From Aliihoeflea sp023389195 (GTDB taxonomy: Bacteria; Pseudomonadota; Alphaproteobacteria; Rhizobiales; Rhizobiaceae), in the NCBI GenBank assembly GCA_023389195.1, contig JAEWET010000020.1, forward strand, positions 1-64,000: 64,000 bases of DNA. Direction: 5' to 3'. The notes under the pieces were generated by a model, which saw only the letters and a program-made list of their open reading frames with translations, ran no database searches and had not been told where the DNA came from. The position numbers and the translations under genes were made by a program. Positions within the stretch are counted from its first letter, which is position 1. Each line of letters opens with the position of its first letter. Positions 33,806 to 41,929 of this stretch are shown here, one piece after another.

Positions 33806-35812
33806 TCAGAACCATCCTCCGCGCCGTCCGAGCCAGTCGGAGCGGCGCTTGCCCTGCGGGGCCTGTCCCGGCCGGTTGATCTGCCCGGCGGGATCGGTGT
33901 CGGTGGGGGCGGACCCGAGCTGATCCTCGAGGTCGCGCCATTTGTCGTCCGGCCAGCGATCCGCGCCCACTATCCAGGCGGCGGCGCGGGCATAGACCCG
34001 GCAGTCCAGCGCCTCGTTGCGCTCGCGCAGCTTCTGCCATTCCAGCCGGGCGAAGCCGCGCTTCGTGCGCACCGTCACCAGCTGTTCGGCGACGAACTGC
34101 TTCAGCCATTCGTTCTCGACCCAATACGGCAGATGCACCGAGCCGGGCGGGAATGCAGCCCCCTCGACCATCTCCTCCTCGGTCGGGCGCGCCAGCCGCA
34201 GGAAGCGGTAGGTCTCGGCCTTGAAGGTCGACACCGCCACGGTCCAGAGCCGGGCCCCGCGACGTAGGCGTTTCCCACCCTCGGTCGCATCGACAAACGT
34301 TGGCCCCGACACCGGGCTCGAGCGGTTGAACCCCTCGACGCCTTTGACCGGCGACACCTGCGCGAACCCCTGCGCCCGCGACCAGGAATAGACCGCCGGA
34401 GCCTCGTAACCCGTATCGATAGCCAGCCGCGCGATGCGCAGATGCGCGCCGCGTTCATGCGGCCAGCTTCGGTCCAGGAGCGCGCTCAACTCCAACCAGG
34501 CGTCGTGCCGGTCGGGCCCGCCCTCGATGACGATGTGATCGACGAGCCAGCTTTCGAGCCCGCGCCCCCAGGCCCAGACGTCGACCTCGATCCGGTCCTT
34601 CTGCACGTCGGCCCCGGCGGTCAGGAACAGCCCGCCCGCAGGCACCGTGCCGGACGTCCAGCGCTCGCGCCGGTCGTAGAGCCGCTGCCAGTCGGGCGCC
34701 TCCCCGGTCTCGACCCACGTCTCGCCGAGGATCGTGTTGCGGAACGCCTTGATCGCCTCGTCCGACCCCTGTGCCGCGTCCCAGGCCCGCACGATCCGCT
34801 CCCAGCTCAGCCAGCCGATAGGCGAATAGAGCGCCGAGAGGTGATACCCGACCGTGGTCGGATCGGTGGCCGTGGCGGTCGCCCGCCATTCGCCGCCCTG
34901 CAGCATCGCCGTCTTGTGGTGTTCCGCGATTGCCGCGTCGCAGCCCTCGCAGTGATACTCCGCCGTCTCCGGGCGGCCCTTCTGCCAGCGCAGCCGGTCG
35001 AACTTCAGCCACTGCATCGCGCCGCAATGCGGGCACGGCACGAAGAACCGGCGCTGATCCGATGCCTCGTATTCCCGCTCGATCCGGCTCAGCCCCCGGA
35101 TGGTGGGCGTCGAGACCAGCAGCACCTTCCGCCGATGGGCGAAGGTCAGCGACCGCGCTTCGGCCAGCGTGACCGGATCGCCTTCCTCGTCGGCGGACGC
35201 GGGATACGCGTCGACCTCGTCGAGGAAGATGTAGCGCGCGGGCGTCGAGCGCAGCCCGACCGCCGAGTTCGCGCCCGTCATGATCAGGATGCCGCCCGCG
35301 AATTCCTTCGACAGCATGGTGTTGCCCGCGTCGCGCGACCGGGCCGGTTTGACCCGCTCCCGCAGGTCGGGACTTTCGTCGATCAGCGGGTCGATCCGCT
35401 GGCGCGAGTTGCGCTTGGCCAGTTCCACCGTGGGCTGGACCGCCAGCATCGGGCCGGGCGCCTGGTGGATGGCGAACCCGATCCAGTTGTTGCCCGCCTC
35501 GGTCGCGCCGACCTGCGCGGCCTTCATGAACACGATCCGCTGCGTGGGATCGCCGGGGCTCAGCCGGTCCATGATCTCGCGCATATAAGGCGTGCGCACG
35601 GTGCGATACCGCCCGGGTTCGGCCGAGGCCCGGCCCGAGAGCATCCGGTGCCGGTCCGCCCATTCCGAGACGGTCAGGTCCGGGTCGGGCCGCAGCCCGT
35701 TGCCCCAGGCGCGCAGGATCTCGCCCGCGCCGTCGAAGTCCGTCAGGCCATCGCCGCTCTCACCGGAAGTCGGGCCGGACCTCGGCGAGTTCGTCGAGGT
35801 GGGCGCGTACAT
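33806..35812 (-). CDS. Terminase large subunit, GpA family
   Basis: 668 residues; the packaging ATPase and nuclease. Visible: SEWADRHRMLSG at the N-terminus, the ATP-binding loop MKAAQVGATEAGNN, the Walker B-like YIFLDEVDAYP, a zinc knuckle PCPHCGAMQW...CEGCD, and nuclease Asp residues in FLTAGADVQKDRIEVDVW. It overlaps the small subunit gene by 53 bp; a shorter form starting nearer the GpA core cannot be excluded. This GpA type belongs with lambda-like cos packaging. Confidence 0.93.
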   Translation of the reverse strand: MYAPTSTNSPRSGPTSGESGDGLTDFDGAGEILRAWGNGLRPDPDLTVSEWADRHRMLSGRASAEPGRYRTVRTPYMREIMDRLSPGDPTQRIVFMKAAQVGATEAGNNWIGFAIHQAPGPMLAVQPTVELAKRNSRQRIDPLIDESPDLRERVKPARSRDAGNTMLSKEFAGGILIMTGANSAVGLRSTPARYIFLDEVDAYPASADEEGDPVTLAEARSLTFAHRRKVLLVSTPTIRGLSRIEREYEASDQRRFFVPCPHCGAMQWLKFDRLRWQKGRPETAEYHCEGCDAAIAEHHKTAMLQGGEWRATATATDPTTVGYHLSALYSPIGWLSWERIVRAWDAAQGSDEAIKAFRNTILGETWVETGEAPDWQRLYDRRERWTSGTVPAGGLFLTAGADVQKDRIEVDVWAWGRGLESWLVDHIVIEGGPDRHDAWLELSALLDRSWPHERGAHLRIARLAIDTGYEAPAVYSWSRAQGFAQVSPVKGVEGFNRSSPVSGPTFVDATEGGKRLRRGARLWTVAVSTFKAETYRFLRLARPTEEEMVEGAAFPPGSVHLPYWVENEWLKQFVAEQLVTVRTKRGFARLEWQKLRERNEALDCRVYARAAAWIVGADRWPDDKWRDLEDQLGSAPTDTDPAGQINRPGQAPQGKRRSDWLGRRGGWF

Positions 35813-36356
35813 GTCTCTCCAGCACCTTCTGCATCGCGGCTGGCTCCACGGTGATCTGCTGGCCCGTCGCGTCGCTGGATGCCGCCGAGAGCTCTGCCGC
35901 CATTAACGCAGCCGCGCGCGCGGGCCAGTTCACCCACGCGTCCCGTTCCTCCCGCGCCAGCCGGAACACCAGCGCCAGCGCGCGGGCCCGCTCGATCAAC
36001 CCCCCCTTCAGCTTCTGGAGCCGGATGCGCCGTTCCTGCGCCTTCAGCACCTCGTTCGCGGTCTTCGCCTGCAGGAAGGTCGTGCCGCCGCCCACCGCCG
36101 GGACAGCCAGCCCCTGTTCGCGCAGCGTGTCGCCGACAGCCACCACCGCCGCCTCGGGGACAGGCTTCAGCTTCGGCGCGGGCGGCTTGCGGGTCTTGGA
36201 CGGGTCGGTCGTCTCGGCACGCCGGGCGTCGCTCGCGGCCGCGTTGATACTGCCATCAGGATAGAGAACCAGCCGCTCGGCCGCCTTCGCCTTCTGGATC
36301 GCGCCCCGCGACAGCCCGACATGGGCCGCGTACTGGCGCTCGCTCATGCCCTGCAT
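35760..36356 (-). CDS. Terminase small subunit, Nu1-like
   Basis: 198 residues. An N-terminal winged helix-turn-helix-like segment (MSERQYAAHVGLSRGAIQKA) is followed by a Lys/Pro-rich linker and a helical part (RIRLQKLKGGLIERARALALVFRLAREERDAW). It recognises the packaging site and passes DNA to GpA. It may start at 36356 or nine bases later at MSERQYAAH. It is divergent from the small plus-strand operon at 36,469. Confidence 0.85.
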   Translation of the reverse strand: MQGMSERQYAAHVGLSRGAIQKAKAAERLVLYPDGSINAAASDARRAETTDPSKTRKPPAPKLKPVPEAAVVAVGDTLREQGLAVPAVGGGTTFLQAKTANEVLKAQERRIRLQKLKGGLIERARALALVFRLAREERDAWVNWPARAAALMAAELSAASSDATGQQITVEPAAMQKVLERHVRAHLDELAEVRPDFR

Positions 36357-36366
36357 CGCCGACCCC

Positions 36367-36406
36367 GATTATCATTCATAATCATGTGCTTATCGAGTTG
36401 ATAAGC
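36367..36406. promoter_or_regulatory. Two adjacent palindromes in the terS divergent promoter
   Basis: GATTAT-N5-ATAATC (36367-36383) and GCTTATC-N5-GATAAGC (36388-36406) sit 4 bp apart, just 11 bp upstream of the small terminase start and about 65 bp before the plus-strand gene at 36469. Both are perfect and AT-rich against a GC-rich background, sharing TTAT/ATAA arms. They are likely operators for a dimeric regulator controlling late (packaging and structural) and early divergent transcription. Confidence 0.6.
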
Positions 36407-36468
36407 GCGCCGGAGAGAGCGAGCGTCACTCAAACGAAGCGATGAAACTCGACCCAAGGAGCCACCCG

Positions 36469-36693
36469 ATGACTCGCCGCGCCGCTGACAATTCCAAGGC
36501 CCTCGACGCCTTTATCGCCGCGAAGACCGAGATCGACGCGATGCTGGAGCGGCTCGCCGCCCTCAGCGCGGACCATTTCGAGACCAGCTCCGACGAGATC
36601 AACTGGGACCGTGTCGGCACCCTGAACCACTACCGCGCCAAGCTGCGCGAGATCACCGACATGGCCTTCAGCGAAGGCGAACACGCCGAGTAA
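36469..36693 (+). CDS. Small conserved phage protein, function unknown
   Basis: 74 residues, MTRRAADNSKALDAFIAAKT, then a helical segment EIDAMLERLAALSADHFETS and a second helix HYRAKLREITDMAFSEGEHA. Start at 36469 has AAGGAG eight bases upstream, better than the in-frame ATG at 36442. No family recognised. It leads a two-gene plus-strand transcript with the DUF3489 gene, opposite in direction to the phage genes on both sides. Confidence 0.75.
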   Translation: MTRRAADNSKALDAFIAAKTEIDAMLERLAALSADHFETSSDEINWDRVGTLNHYRAKLREITDMAFSEGEHAE

Positions 36694-36783
36694 GACGACC
36701 AGCTCCCGGTCCCGCCCGCTGAATGGCGGGCTCGACCTCGTAGAAGGGCCCGCATTCCGCGCGCCCCGATACGGGAGACGACG

Positions 36784-37371
36784 ATGACCAAACTTTCCGA
36801 CACCCAACTCGTGATCCTCAGCGCCGCCGCGCAGCGCGAGGACCGCAACGTCCTGCCACTCCCCGGCTCGCTTCGCGGTGGCGCCGCCGCCAAGGTGGTT
36901 GGCGCACTGCTCTCGCGCAGGCTGATCGCGGAGACGGTGACCGACAGCCAGACCAAGGCCGACGCCGCGCTAAACCGGATCTGGCGCAACGACGAGGACG
37001 GGCGCGCCATCCTCCTGCACATCACCGAGGCAGGCCTTTCCGCCATCGGCATCGAGCCCGACGACGCGAACCCCGCGCCTGCGGGCGCGACGGAAGCGCC
37101 GAGCGCGGAGGCCCCGCAGGACGCTCCAGCCGAAGCCGACCCGGCGCCTAAGGCGCGCACGCCGCGCACAGGCACGAAGCAGGCAAAGCTGATCGAGATG
37201 CTCCGCGCCGAGGGTGGCGCGACCATCGACGAGATCGTCGCCGAAACGGGGTGGCAGCCGCACACGGTGCGCGGCGCCTTCGCCGGGGCGCTCAAGAAGA
37301 AGCTCGGACTCGAAGTCACCTCCGAGAAGGTCGAGGGCCGGGGCCGGGTCTACAGCCTGCCGCACAACTGA
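36784..37371 (+). CDS. DUF3489 winged-helix protein
   Basis: 195 residues. The N-terminal part (MTKLSDTQLVILSAAAQRED) and the C-terminal part (KQAKLIEMLRAEGGATIDEI, then TGWQPHTVRGAFAGALKKKL) both look like helix-turn-helix or winged-helix units, separated by an Ala/Pro/Glu-rich linker. DUF3489 is frequent in alphaproteobacterial prophages and plasmids. A DNA-binding or regulatory role is likely; its position beside paired palindromes makes it a candidate for the protein that binds them. Confidence 0.82.
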   Translation: MTKLSDTQLVILSAAAQREDRNVLPLPGSLRGGAAAKVVGALLSRRLIAETVTDSQTKADAALNRIWRNDEDGRAILLHITEAGLSAIGIEPDDANPAPAGATEAPSAEAPQDAPAEADPAPKARTPRTGTKQAKLIEMLRAEGGATIDEIVAETGWQPHTVRGAFAGALKKKLGLEVTSEKVEGRGRVYSLPHN

Positions 37372-37431
37372 CACCGCTCTCAATGCAGGTCTCAATGCCG
37401 CCGTCCCACATGGGGCGGCGGCTTCCGCGTC

Positions 37432-38217
37432 TCAGAGCGAGATGCTCCAGTAGTCGAGCACCTTGCGGACATCATCCCGAGGATAGTGCGGGCCAGCCGA
37501 TGCCAGATCATTGCGAATGGCGGCCTTCCTGCGGTCGGCCGCATCCTTGATCCGCTTTGAGAACTTGGCCGTCCCGAGGGGGAGCGAGGTCCGGTCGGGC
37601 TTCGGCCAGCTCTTCGGATACGCGTCCCAGTTCTCCCATTCGGCAACCTGACCAGCGATGCCCGCGACATCTTCATGATCGCAGGACCAGCCGTAGAGGT
37701 GGAGCGCACAGACGCGAAGCATCATCTTCACGTCGGCCATCACGTCAGTGAACGCCTTCAGCGGCGTAGGCAGCAGGACCATGTTCGCGACGCAGGAGAA
37801 GAAGCGTCTGTCCTGAACCACAGCGTTGCTGACCTGGAAGAGAGCATCATCGACGCCCCAGATGTGGCAGCACGACCAGTTCGGTCGTTCTCCGGCCCGC
37901 AGGCCGAGAGCCAGCGTCAGCGCCTTATTCGCGTGCACGTTTCCTTCGGGTTTGTGGATGCTGACGCCCGTCTGGCGGTTGCGGTTCATCTGCGGCTCGG
38001 ACCAGTTGGATTTGTAGAACAAGCCACGCCGCGCATGCTCAGGATACCAGACCGGCAGATAAGAGAACGTCTTCGGGTCGACCCATCGCGCTGTCCGCTC
38101 AATCAGTCCCATCACATCCGAAAGGCTGAGTTCCCGCCGCAGGGCCTCGAGGCCATCCGGAAGCGTATCCGCGCTGGTCGTTTGCTCGTTAGCGTCCTTC
38201 AAGATTTCGATCCCCAT
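37432..38217 (-). CDS. Unrecognised protein with HNH-like residue pattern
   Basis: 261 residues, not assigned to a family. Visible: the segment NWSCCHIWGVDDALFQVSNA, then SCVANMVLLPTPLKAF and later LHLYGWSCDHED. The order His (CHIW), Asn (ANMVLLP) and Asp/His resembles the spacing of HNH nucleases, but the match is loose. It lies between the DUF3489 gene and the methyltransferase block on the methyltransferase strand, so a nuclease partner of that enzyme is conceivable. Slightly lower GC than its neighbours. A 98-bp gap separates it from the DUF7220 gene upstream. Confidence 0.7.
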   Translation of the reverse strand: MGIEILKDANEQTTSADTLPDGLEALRRELSLSDVMGLIERTARWVDPKTFSYLPVWYPEHARRGLFYKSNWSEPQMNRNRQTGVSIHKPEGNVHANKALTLALGLRAGERPNWSCCHIWGVDDALFQVSNAVVQDRRFFSCVANMVLLPTPLKAFTDVMADVKMMLRVCALHLYGWSCDHEDVAGIAGQVAEWENWDAYPKSWPKPDRTSLPLGTAKFSKRIKDAADRRKAAIRNDLASAGPHYPRDDVRKVLDYWSISL

Positions 38218-38315
38218 CCATACGCCTGGACGGGAAGCATTTCAGGCCCATCCCCAACTTCGGTAAACCATAGGATCTGAACAGTATCGCGGCAATGCTG
38301 AGCCCCTGCATGTGG

Positions 38316-38552
38316 TCAGCTGGATCGGCTCTGATTTGACGCGACGCGGACCACCTCGAACACTCGCCGTAGCGCGAATGATCGTGCGATGCTGACCACG
38401 GTGAAGACGGCGCCCATCTGCAGGTTCTGCGCCAGCGTGGTGTGCAGGCCGAAAACTGGGAAGATCAGGATCTGCGTCACGACGGCGACGCCGTAGCCGA
38501 TCGCGACATTGGCGATCGACTCGACCAGCGACATGAGCCGTGACTGTTTCAT
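38316..38552 (-). CDS. DUF7220 small membrane protein
   Basis: 78 residues with two predicted membrane segments: VESIANVAIGYGVAVVTQIL and LQMGAVFTVVSIARSFALRR. The pattern MKQSRLMSLVESIANVAIGY is that of DUF7220, found next to methylase genes in prophages. The ATG at 38552 overlaps the methyltransferase stop (ATGA), so it is translated with it. Function unknown. Confidence 0.82.
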   Translation of the reverse strand: MKQSRLMSLVESIANVAIGYGVAVVTQILIFPVFGLHTTLAQNLQMGAVFTVVSIARSFALRRVFEVVRVASNQSRSS

Positions 38553-39925
38553 GCGGCGGACTTGCGCTTTCGCGCGGGTTCGGGGGCGGATTCCGTATCC
38601 GGCGTATCGGCCGGGGGTGCAGCATCGTCGCCCAGCCGCTCGGTTCTCACCTCGGCGAAGGTTCGGCCATCGCCGTCTAGGATCGCGGGTCGGCCGGCCT
38701 CGGCCTGCCAGCGTTCCACGGCGACATCGACATAGGCGGGGCTGATTTCCATCGCGAAGACGCGGCGGCCATCGGCCTCGCCCGCCATGATCTGCGAGCC
38801 GGAGCCCGAGAACGGTTCGTAGCAAAGCCCGCCGCGCACGACGTGCTGTCGCATCGGTATGCCGAATGCGTCGAGCGGCTTCGGGGTCGGGTGATCGGGC
38901 CGGTCGTCGCGCGCGAAGCTCGGCATCTCCCAAGTCGAGGGCAGCGTCTGCTCGGCGACCTTCGGCGGGCGGTTCGGGCGGCGCCAGCCCATGAAGCAGG
39001 GCTCGTGTTTCCACAGGTAGTGCGATCGGGTCAGGACGCCGCGGTCCTTCACCCAGATGATCTGCTGATGCACGAAGGCGCCAGCCTTCTCCCAGCAGGC
39101 TTCAAGCATCGCCTGCCGGCGCGATGCGTGCCAGCAGTACCAGGCCGCGTCGTCGGTGATCGCCTCGGCGACGGCTGCAGCGATGAAGCCGTCGTAGAGT
39201 TCCGCGCCTTGCGAACTGTCGTCCCAGGTCGTGCCGTAGGACGCCGACCAGTCTTTGTTCCGCGTAGGATGGTTCGAGCCGTCGTAGTCGACGAGATAGG
39301 GCGGGTCAGTCGCGAACAGCACGGCGCGCTCGCCATTCATCAGGCGGCGCACATCGGCCGCGCTGGTGCTGTCGCCGCACAGCAGGCGATGGTCGCCAAG
39401 GATCCAGAGATCGCCCGTGCGCGATGCCGGATTGCGCGGCGGCTCGGGGAAGGTCACCGGCGGCACGGAGCCCCCGGCGCCACCTTCTTCACCGCCGTCT
39501 TCCGCGACGTAGGCCAGCAGCTTGTCCAACTCGCCATCGGAGAACCCGACCAGCGACAGGTCGAAATCCTCGGCCAGGAGGTCGTTCAGTTCCGCCGACA
39601 GCAGTGCCTCGTCCCAGCTGCCGAGTTCCGTCAGCTTGTTGTCCGCGATCCGGTAAGCCCGGCGCTGTGCCTCGGTCAGATGGCCCAGCACGATCACCGG
39701 CGCTTCGGTCAGTCCAAGCTGCGTCGCAGCCAGCACCCGGCCATGGCCCGCGATCAGCTCCCCGTCCTCGGCGACGAGGCACGGCACGGTCCAGCCGAAC
39801 TCGGCCATGCTGGCGGCGATTTTCGCGACCTGGTCCGCGCCATGCGCCTTCGCGTTCTTCGCGTAGGGCTGCAGGCGCGACAGCGGCCACGTCTCGATCG
39901 CGTCCGGGGCGAAGCTCAGCGTCAT
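38549..39925 (-). CDS. ParB-like domain - DNA methyltransferase fusion
   Basis: 458 residues. Residues about 10-110 are a ParB/sulfiredoxin-like domain (SRLQPYAKNAKAHG, LIAGHGRVLAATQLG). Residues about 155-425 are an N4/N6 (beta-class) DNA methyltransferase with the catalytic DPPY in FATDPPYLVDYDGSN and the AdoMet motif YEPFSGSGSQIMAGE near the end. Such fusions are typical orphan methylases of phages and plasmids and may shield the phage from restriction. Start at 39925 is the ATG directly before the ParB-like domain; the frame is open farther upstream without homology. Confidence 0.9.
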   Translation of the reverse strand: MTLSFAPDAIETWPLSRLQPYAKNAKAHGADQVAKIAASMAEFGWTVPCLVAEDGELIAGHGRVLAATQLGLTEAPVIVLGHLTEAQRRAYRIADNKLTELGSWDEALLSAELNDLLAEDFDLSLVGFSDGELDKLLAYVAEDGGEEGGAGGSVPPVTFPEPPRNPASRTGDLWILGDHRLLCGDSTSAADVRRLMNGERAVLFATDPPYLVDYDGSNHPTRNKDWSASYGTTWDDSSQGAELYDGFIAAAVAEAITDDAAWYCWHASRRQAMLEACWEKAGAFVHQQIIWVKDRGVLTRSHYLWKHEPCFMGWRRPNRPPKVAEQTLPSTWEMPSFARDDRPDHPTPKPLDAFGIPMRQHVVRGGLCYEPFSGSGSQIMAGEADGRRVFAMEISPAYVDVAVERWQAEAGRPAILDGDGRTFAEVRTERLGDDAAPPADTPDTESAPEPARKRKSAA

Positions 39926-40248
39926 GGTGGGCAAGGTTCCTCGGTCGCCTGGATGCCGGTGGCTTCCGGACTCCAAGCGGGGTCCAGCGGCCACCAGCAG
40001 TGTCCGGTCGGAAGGTCAGCGTTCATTGGTGTTTGCGCGGGGCGCGCGTGGCTCCGGCGTCCGGGTGGCTTCCCAAAAATCCGGCCCTGTCGCTGGCGAT
40101 GTCCCGCGCTTCGCCCGCCAGCATAGGATTTTCGCCAGGAAGGACCCGGAAATCGGTCTGGGAGGGCGACGCCCGCCTCGCCTGAGGTTAGCCAGAAACC
40201 TATCCCGATCCGCCGTTTTTGTCCGTTCGAAAAGTGTTCGCCGAACAC
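39922..40248 (-). CDS. Possible small protein upstream of the methyltransferase
   Basis: A 108-codon frame (GTG start) fills most of the 338-bp gap between the DUF6362 and methyltransferase genes, and its stop overlaps the methyltransferase ATG (ATGA). The C-terminal part MNADLPTGHCWWPLDPAWSP is the most protein-like; a start at that Met would give only 34 residues. I recognise no family. Coupling favours a real gene, but the upstream half is Arg/Gly-rich and may be chance coding. Confidence 0.35.
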   Translation of the reverse strand: MFGEHFSNGQKRRIGIGFWLTSGEAGVALPDRFPGPSWRKSYAGGRSAGHRQRQGRIFGKPPGRRSHARPAQTPMNADLPTGHCWWPLDPAWSPEATGIQATEEPCPP

Positions 40249-40251
40249 TTT
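40225..40251. promoter_or_regulatory. LexA-like box overlapping a 21-bp palindrome
   Basis: GTTCGAAAAGTGTTC (40225-40239) fits the alphaproteobacterial LexA box GTTC-N7-GTTC exactly. It overlaps a near-perfect palindrome with 10-bp arms AAAGTGTTCG and CGAACACTTT around one C (40231-40251). It lies in the gap upstream of the methyltransferase genes on the minus strand. No T-run follows on either strand, so an operator is more likely than a terminator. Confidence 0.5.
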
Positions 40252-40263
40252 CCTCGGCGCTGC

Positions 40264-40698
40264 TCAGGGCTGCGCCGATCCGGCCAGTTCGATCACCCTG
40301 CGCTTCGACAGGTTGCGGTTCAGCCGCCGCCCGTTAAGCCTGAAGGCAATGACGCAGAGTGCATATAGCCAGTGTTCGTGGGCGGCGGTACGGTGCAATC
40401 CGACTGTCCAACAAATCGTCTTCCACCGTTCGCCATGGGCACGCAGCCAGACGATCTTGCCGTCGGTCGCATCGAGGCCGACCGTCCAGGTGAGCGTTTC
40501 CTCCATCCGGCTGATGGCGGCGGGCGATGGGACGAGCCGCATCGGCTGCGGCTCCTGGCCGACGAGGTCGGCGAATTCGTAGAAATAGTCCGGCCAGGTG
40601 TTGAAGTAGCCTTGCCGACGCGGTTCCGGCAGGCGCTTCAGCACCGAAGCGGCCTCCGAGAGCCGGGCTTCGACGAGGCTGGGGGTCCACTGGGTCAT
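40264..40698 (-). CDS. DUF6362 family protein
   Basis: 144 residues: MTQWTPSLVEARLSEAASVL, the segment AISRMEETLTWTVGLDATDG and a C-terminal helix-turn-helix-like stretch WKTICWTVGLHRTAAHEHWL. The family is common in alphaproteobacterial prophages upstream of methylase and terminase genes and probably binds DNA. It is the last of four genes linked by 4-bp ATGA overlaps from the RuvC-like gene down. Confidence 0.82.
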   Translation of the reverse strand: MTQWTPSLVEARLSEAASVLKRLPEPRRQGYFNTWPDYFYEFADLVGQEPQPMRLVPSPAAISRMEETLTWTVGLDATDGKIVWLRAHGERWKTICWTVGLHRTAAHEHWLYALCVIAFRLNGRRLNRNLSKRRVIELAGSAQP

Positions 40699-40901
40699 TT
40701 ACGCACCTCGTTCTGCGTTGGGCGTGCGCCGTAAAGCCGTTCGCCGAGTTGCCGGACCAGTTCGCGTTCGGGCCAACTGAGCCGATGATCGTCGACGGAC
40801 ACGGCGAGCAGGCCCTGATCACGCCAACCGTCACGCTTGACCTCGTCGGCATCGCGACGGTGCCCGCCATAGCCGGGCGGGGTGAACTTCATGGTCTTCA
40901 T
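40695..40901 (-). CDS. Small phage protein, function unknown
   Basis: 68 residues, MKTMKFTPPGYGGHRRDADE, then HRLSWPERELVRQLGERLYG. No family recognised; the second half could be a short DNA-binding helix pair. It overlaps both neighbours by 4 bp, which is the main support that it is real. Confidence 0.7.
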   Translation of the reverse strand: MKTMKFTPPGYGGHRRDADEVKRDGWRDQGLLAVSVDDHRLSWPERELVRQLGERLYGARPTQNEVRK

Positions 40902-41155
40902 GGCTGCACCTCGGGCAGCAGGGCGGCATAGCCGATGACGTCGACGAGGCTGTCGCGGTGACCGGGATCGTGCGTGAGCCGAACCAGCTTGAGATCAATC
41001 ATGCACAGCACCACCTCGGCCGGCGTGATGGTGCGGCCAAGGGTGAGCGACCAGCGCGCGGCGACAGCTGCGAAAGATGCGGCGGCTGGGCCGTAGCTCT
41101 CGGCGCGGGCGTTCAGCACCTGTGCCGCACGATCGAGGATGGCGGAGCGGGTCAT
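40898..41155 (-). CDS. DUF6378 (MazG-like fold) protein
   Basis: 85 residues matching DUF6378: ESYGPAAASFAAVAARWSLT, then VVLCMIDLKLVRLTHDPGHR and DSLVDVIGYAALL. The all-helical core resembles nucleotide-pyrophosphohydrolase-like phage proteins, so a role in nucleotide metabolism is possible. It is coupled to the RuvC-like gene by an ATGA overlap. Confidence 0.82.
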   Translation of the reverse strand: MTRSAILDRAAQVLNARAESYGPAAASFAAVAARWSLTLGRTITPAEVVLCMIDLKLVRLTHDPGHRDSLVDVIGYAALLPEVQP

Positions 41156-41688
41156 GCCAGACCTCCGTTGGTTTCGATCGCCCAGAGCAGGATGGCGATG
41201 GCGTCGGCCTCGTTATCATCGGCGGGTGAAAAGCCACGCGCGCGAACGGCGGCGATCATCGCCGCCTTATCGGCATTGCCCCTGGCGGTGGCGTGGCGTT
41301 TGATGGTGCCAACCGGCACACCCTGATAGGGCACGCCGCGCAATTCCGCCCATGCGGTGAGCGTCGCCATCAGGCCGCCGTAGACGTGGGCGGCGTCTGT
41401 ACCAGCATGACGTCGAACCTCCTCGAACCAGATGGTGGTCATCGGCCCGGACAGCCGATCAATCTCGGTCAGCCAACTGGCGAAGCGCAGATAGCGCATG
41501 CCGCCACCGTCGAAACGGCCCGGGCGCAGCGACAGCGTGCCGCTGGTGATCAGACCGTCGGCGTCGCGCAACGCCCAGCCGGTGGTGGTGCCGAGGTCGA
41601 GGGCGAGGATCGGGCGATGGTGCGCCATCGTGACGGGCAGCGCGGGGATTGCACTGCGGTCTGCAATGCGCAGAGTCGGGTCAGCCAT
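41152..41688 (-). CDS. RuvC-like Holliday junction endonuclease
   Basis: 178 residues of the RNase H fold: first strand with catalytic Asp in LALDLGTTTGWAL, Glu in IWFEEVRRHAG, and the terminal acidic pair in DDNEADAIAILLW. These match RuvC-type phage resolvases that cut branched DNA made by recombination and replication. Start at 41688 gives an N-terminal extension of about 20 residues before the fold; the Met at residue 21 is an alternative. The longer frame upstream crosses the noncoding hairpin and repeat region and is rejected. Confidence 0.85.
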   Translation of the reverse strand: MADPTLRIADRSAIPALPVTMAHHRPILALDLGTTTGWALRDADGLITSGTLSLRPGRFDGGGMRYLRFASWLTEIDRLSGPMTTIWFEEVRRHAGTDAAHVYGGLMATLTAWAELRGVPYQGVPVGTIKRHATARGNADKAAMIAAVRARGFSPADDNEADAIAILLWAIETNGGLA

Positions 41689-41826
41689 GGTCAGTCTCCT
41701 TCTCGGGTTGGCTGCTTTGGTGGAGGACGACGGCGGTCTGGTGCCTGGCAGCAGGGGACCGCCGTCGTCGGATCGGGGATGCGGGTGGGCGCTGGCCTCG
41801 CGCGCGAAACCCCTGGGGGTGGGAGT

Positions 41827-41872
41827 GGGAGAACCCGCCTGCGGCGTTCTCCCCCACCCCCGTAGGGGGTGG
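41827..41872 (-). repeat. Two adjoining hairpins upstream of the RuvC-like gene
   Basis: GGGAGAAC/GTTCTCCC (41827-41853, 11-nt loop) abuts CCACCCCC/GGGGGTGG (41854-41872, 3-nt loop). Both are perfect and lie in the 467-bp gene-free stretch between the primase-helicase and RuvC-like genes. Order and style resemble the hairpin array before the endolysin gene. Confidence 0.7.
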
Positions 41873-41929
41873 TTTCGCCCCCCTGTAGTTGTGCTCGGCA
41901 TCAACCACTTGATGTTGCAGATAATTTTC

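Noticed and set aside
17238..36356. The structural cluster as a gene transfer agent
   Set aside because: A GTA lacks repressor, recombinase and replication genes; here all are present and the head module is lambda-like.
40231..40251. Rho-independent terminator
   Set aside because: The palindrome is strong but no T-run follows on either strand, and it overlaps a LexA-like box.
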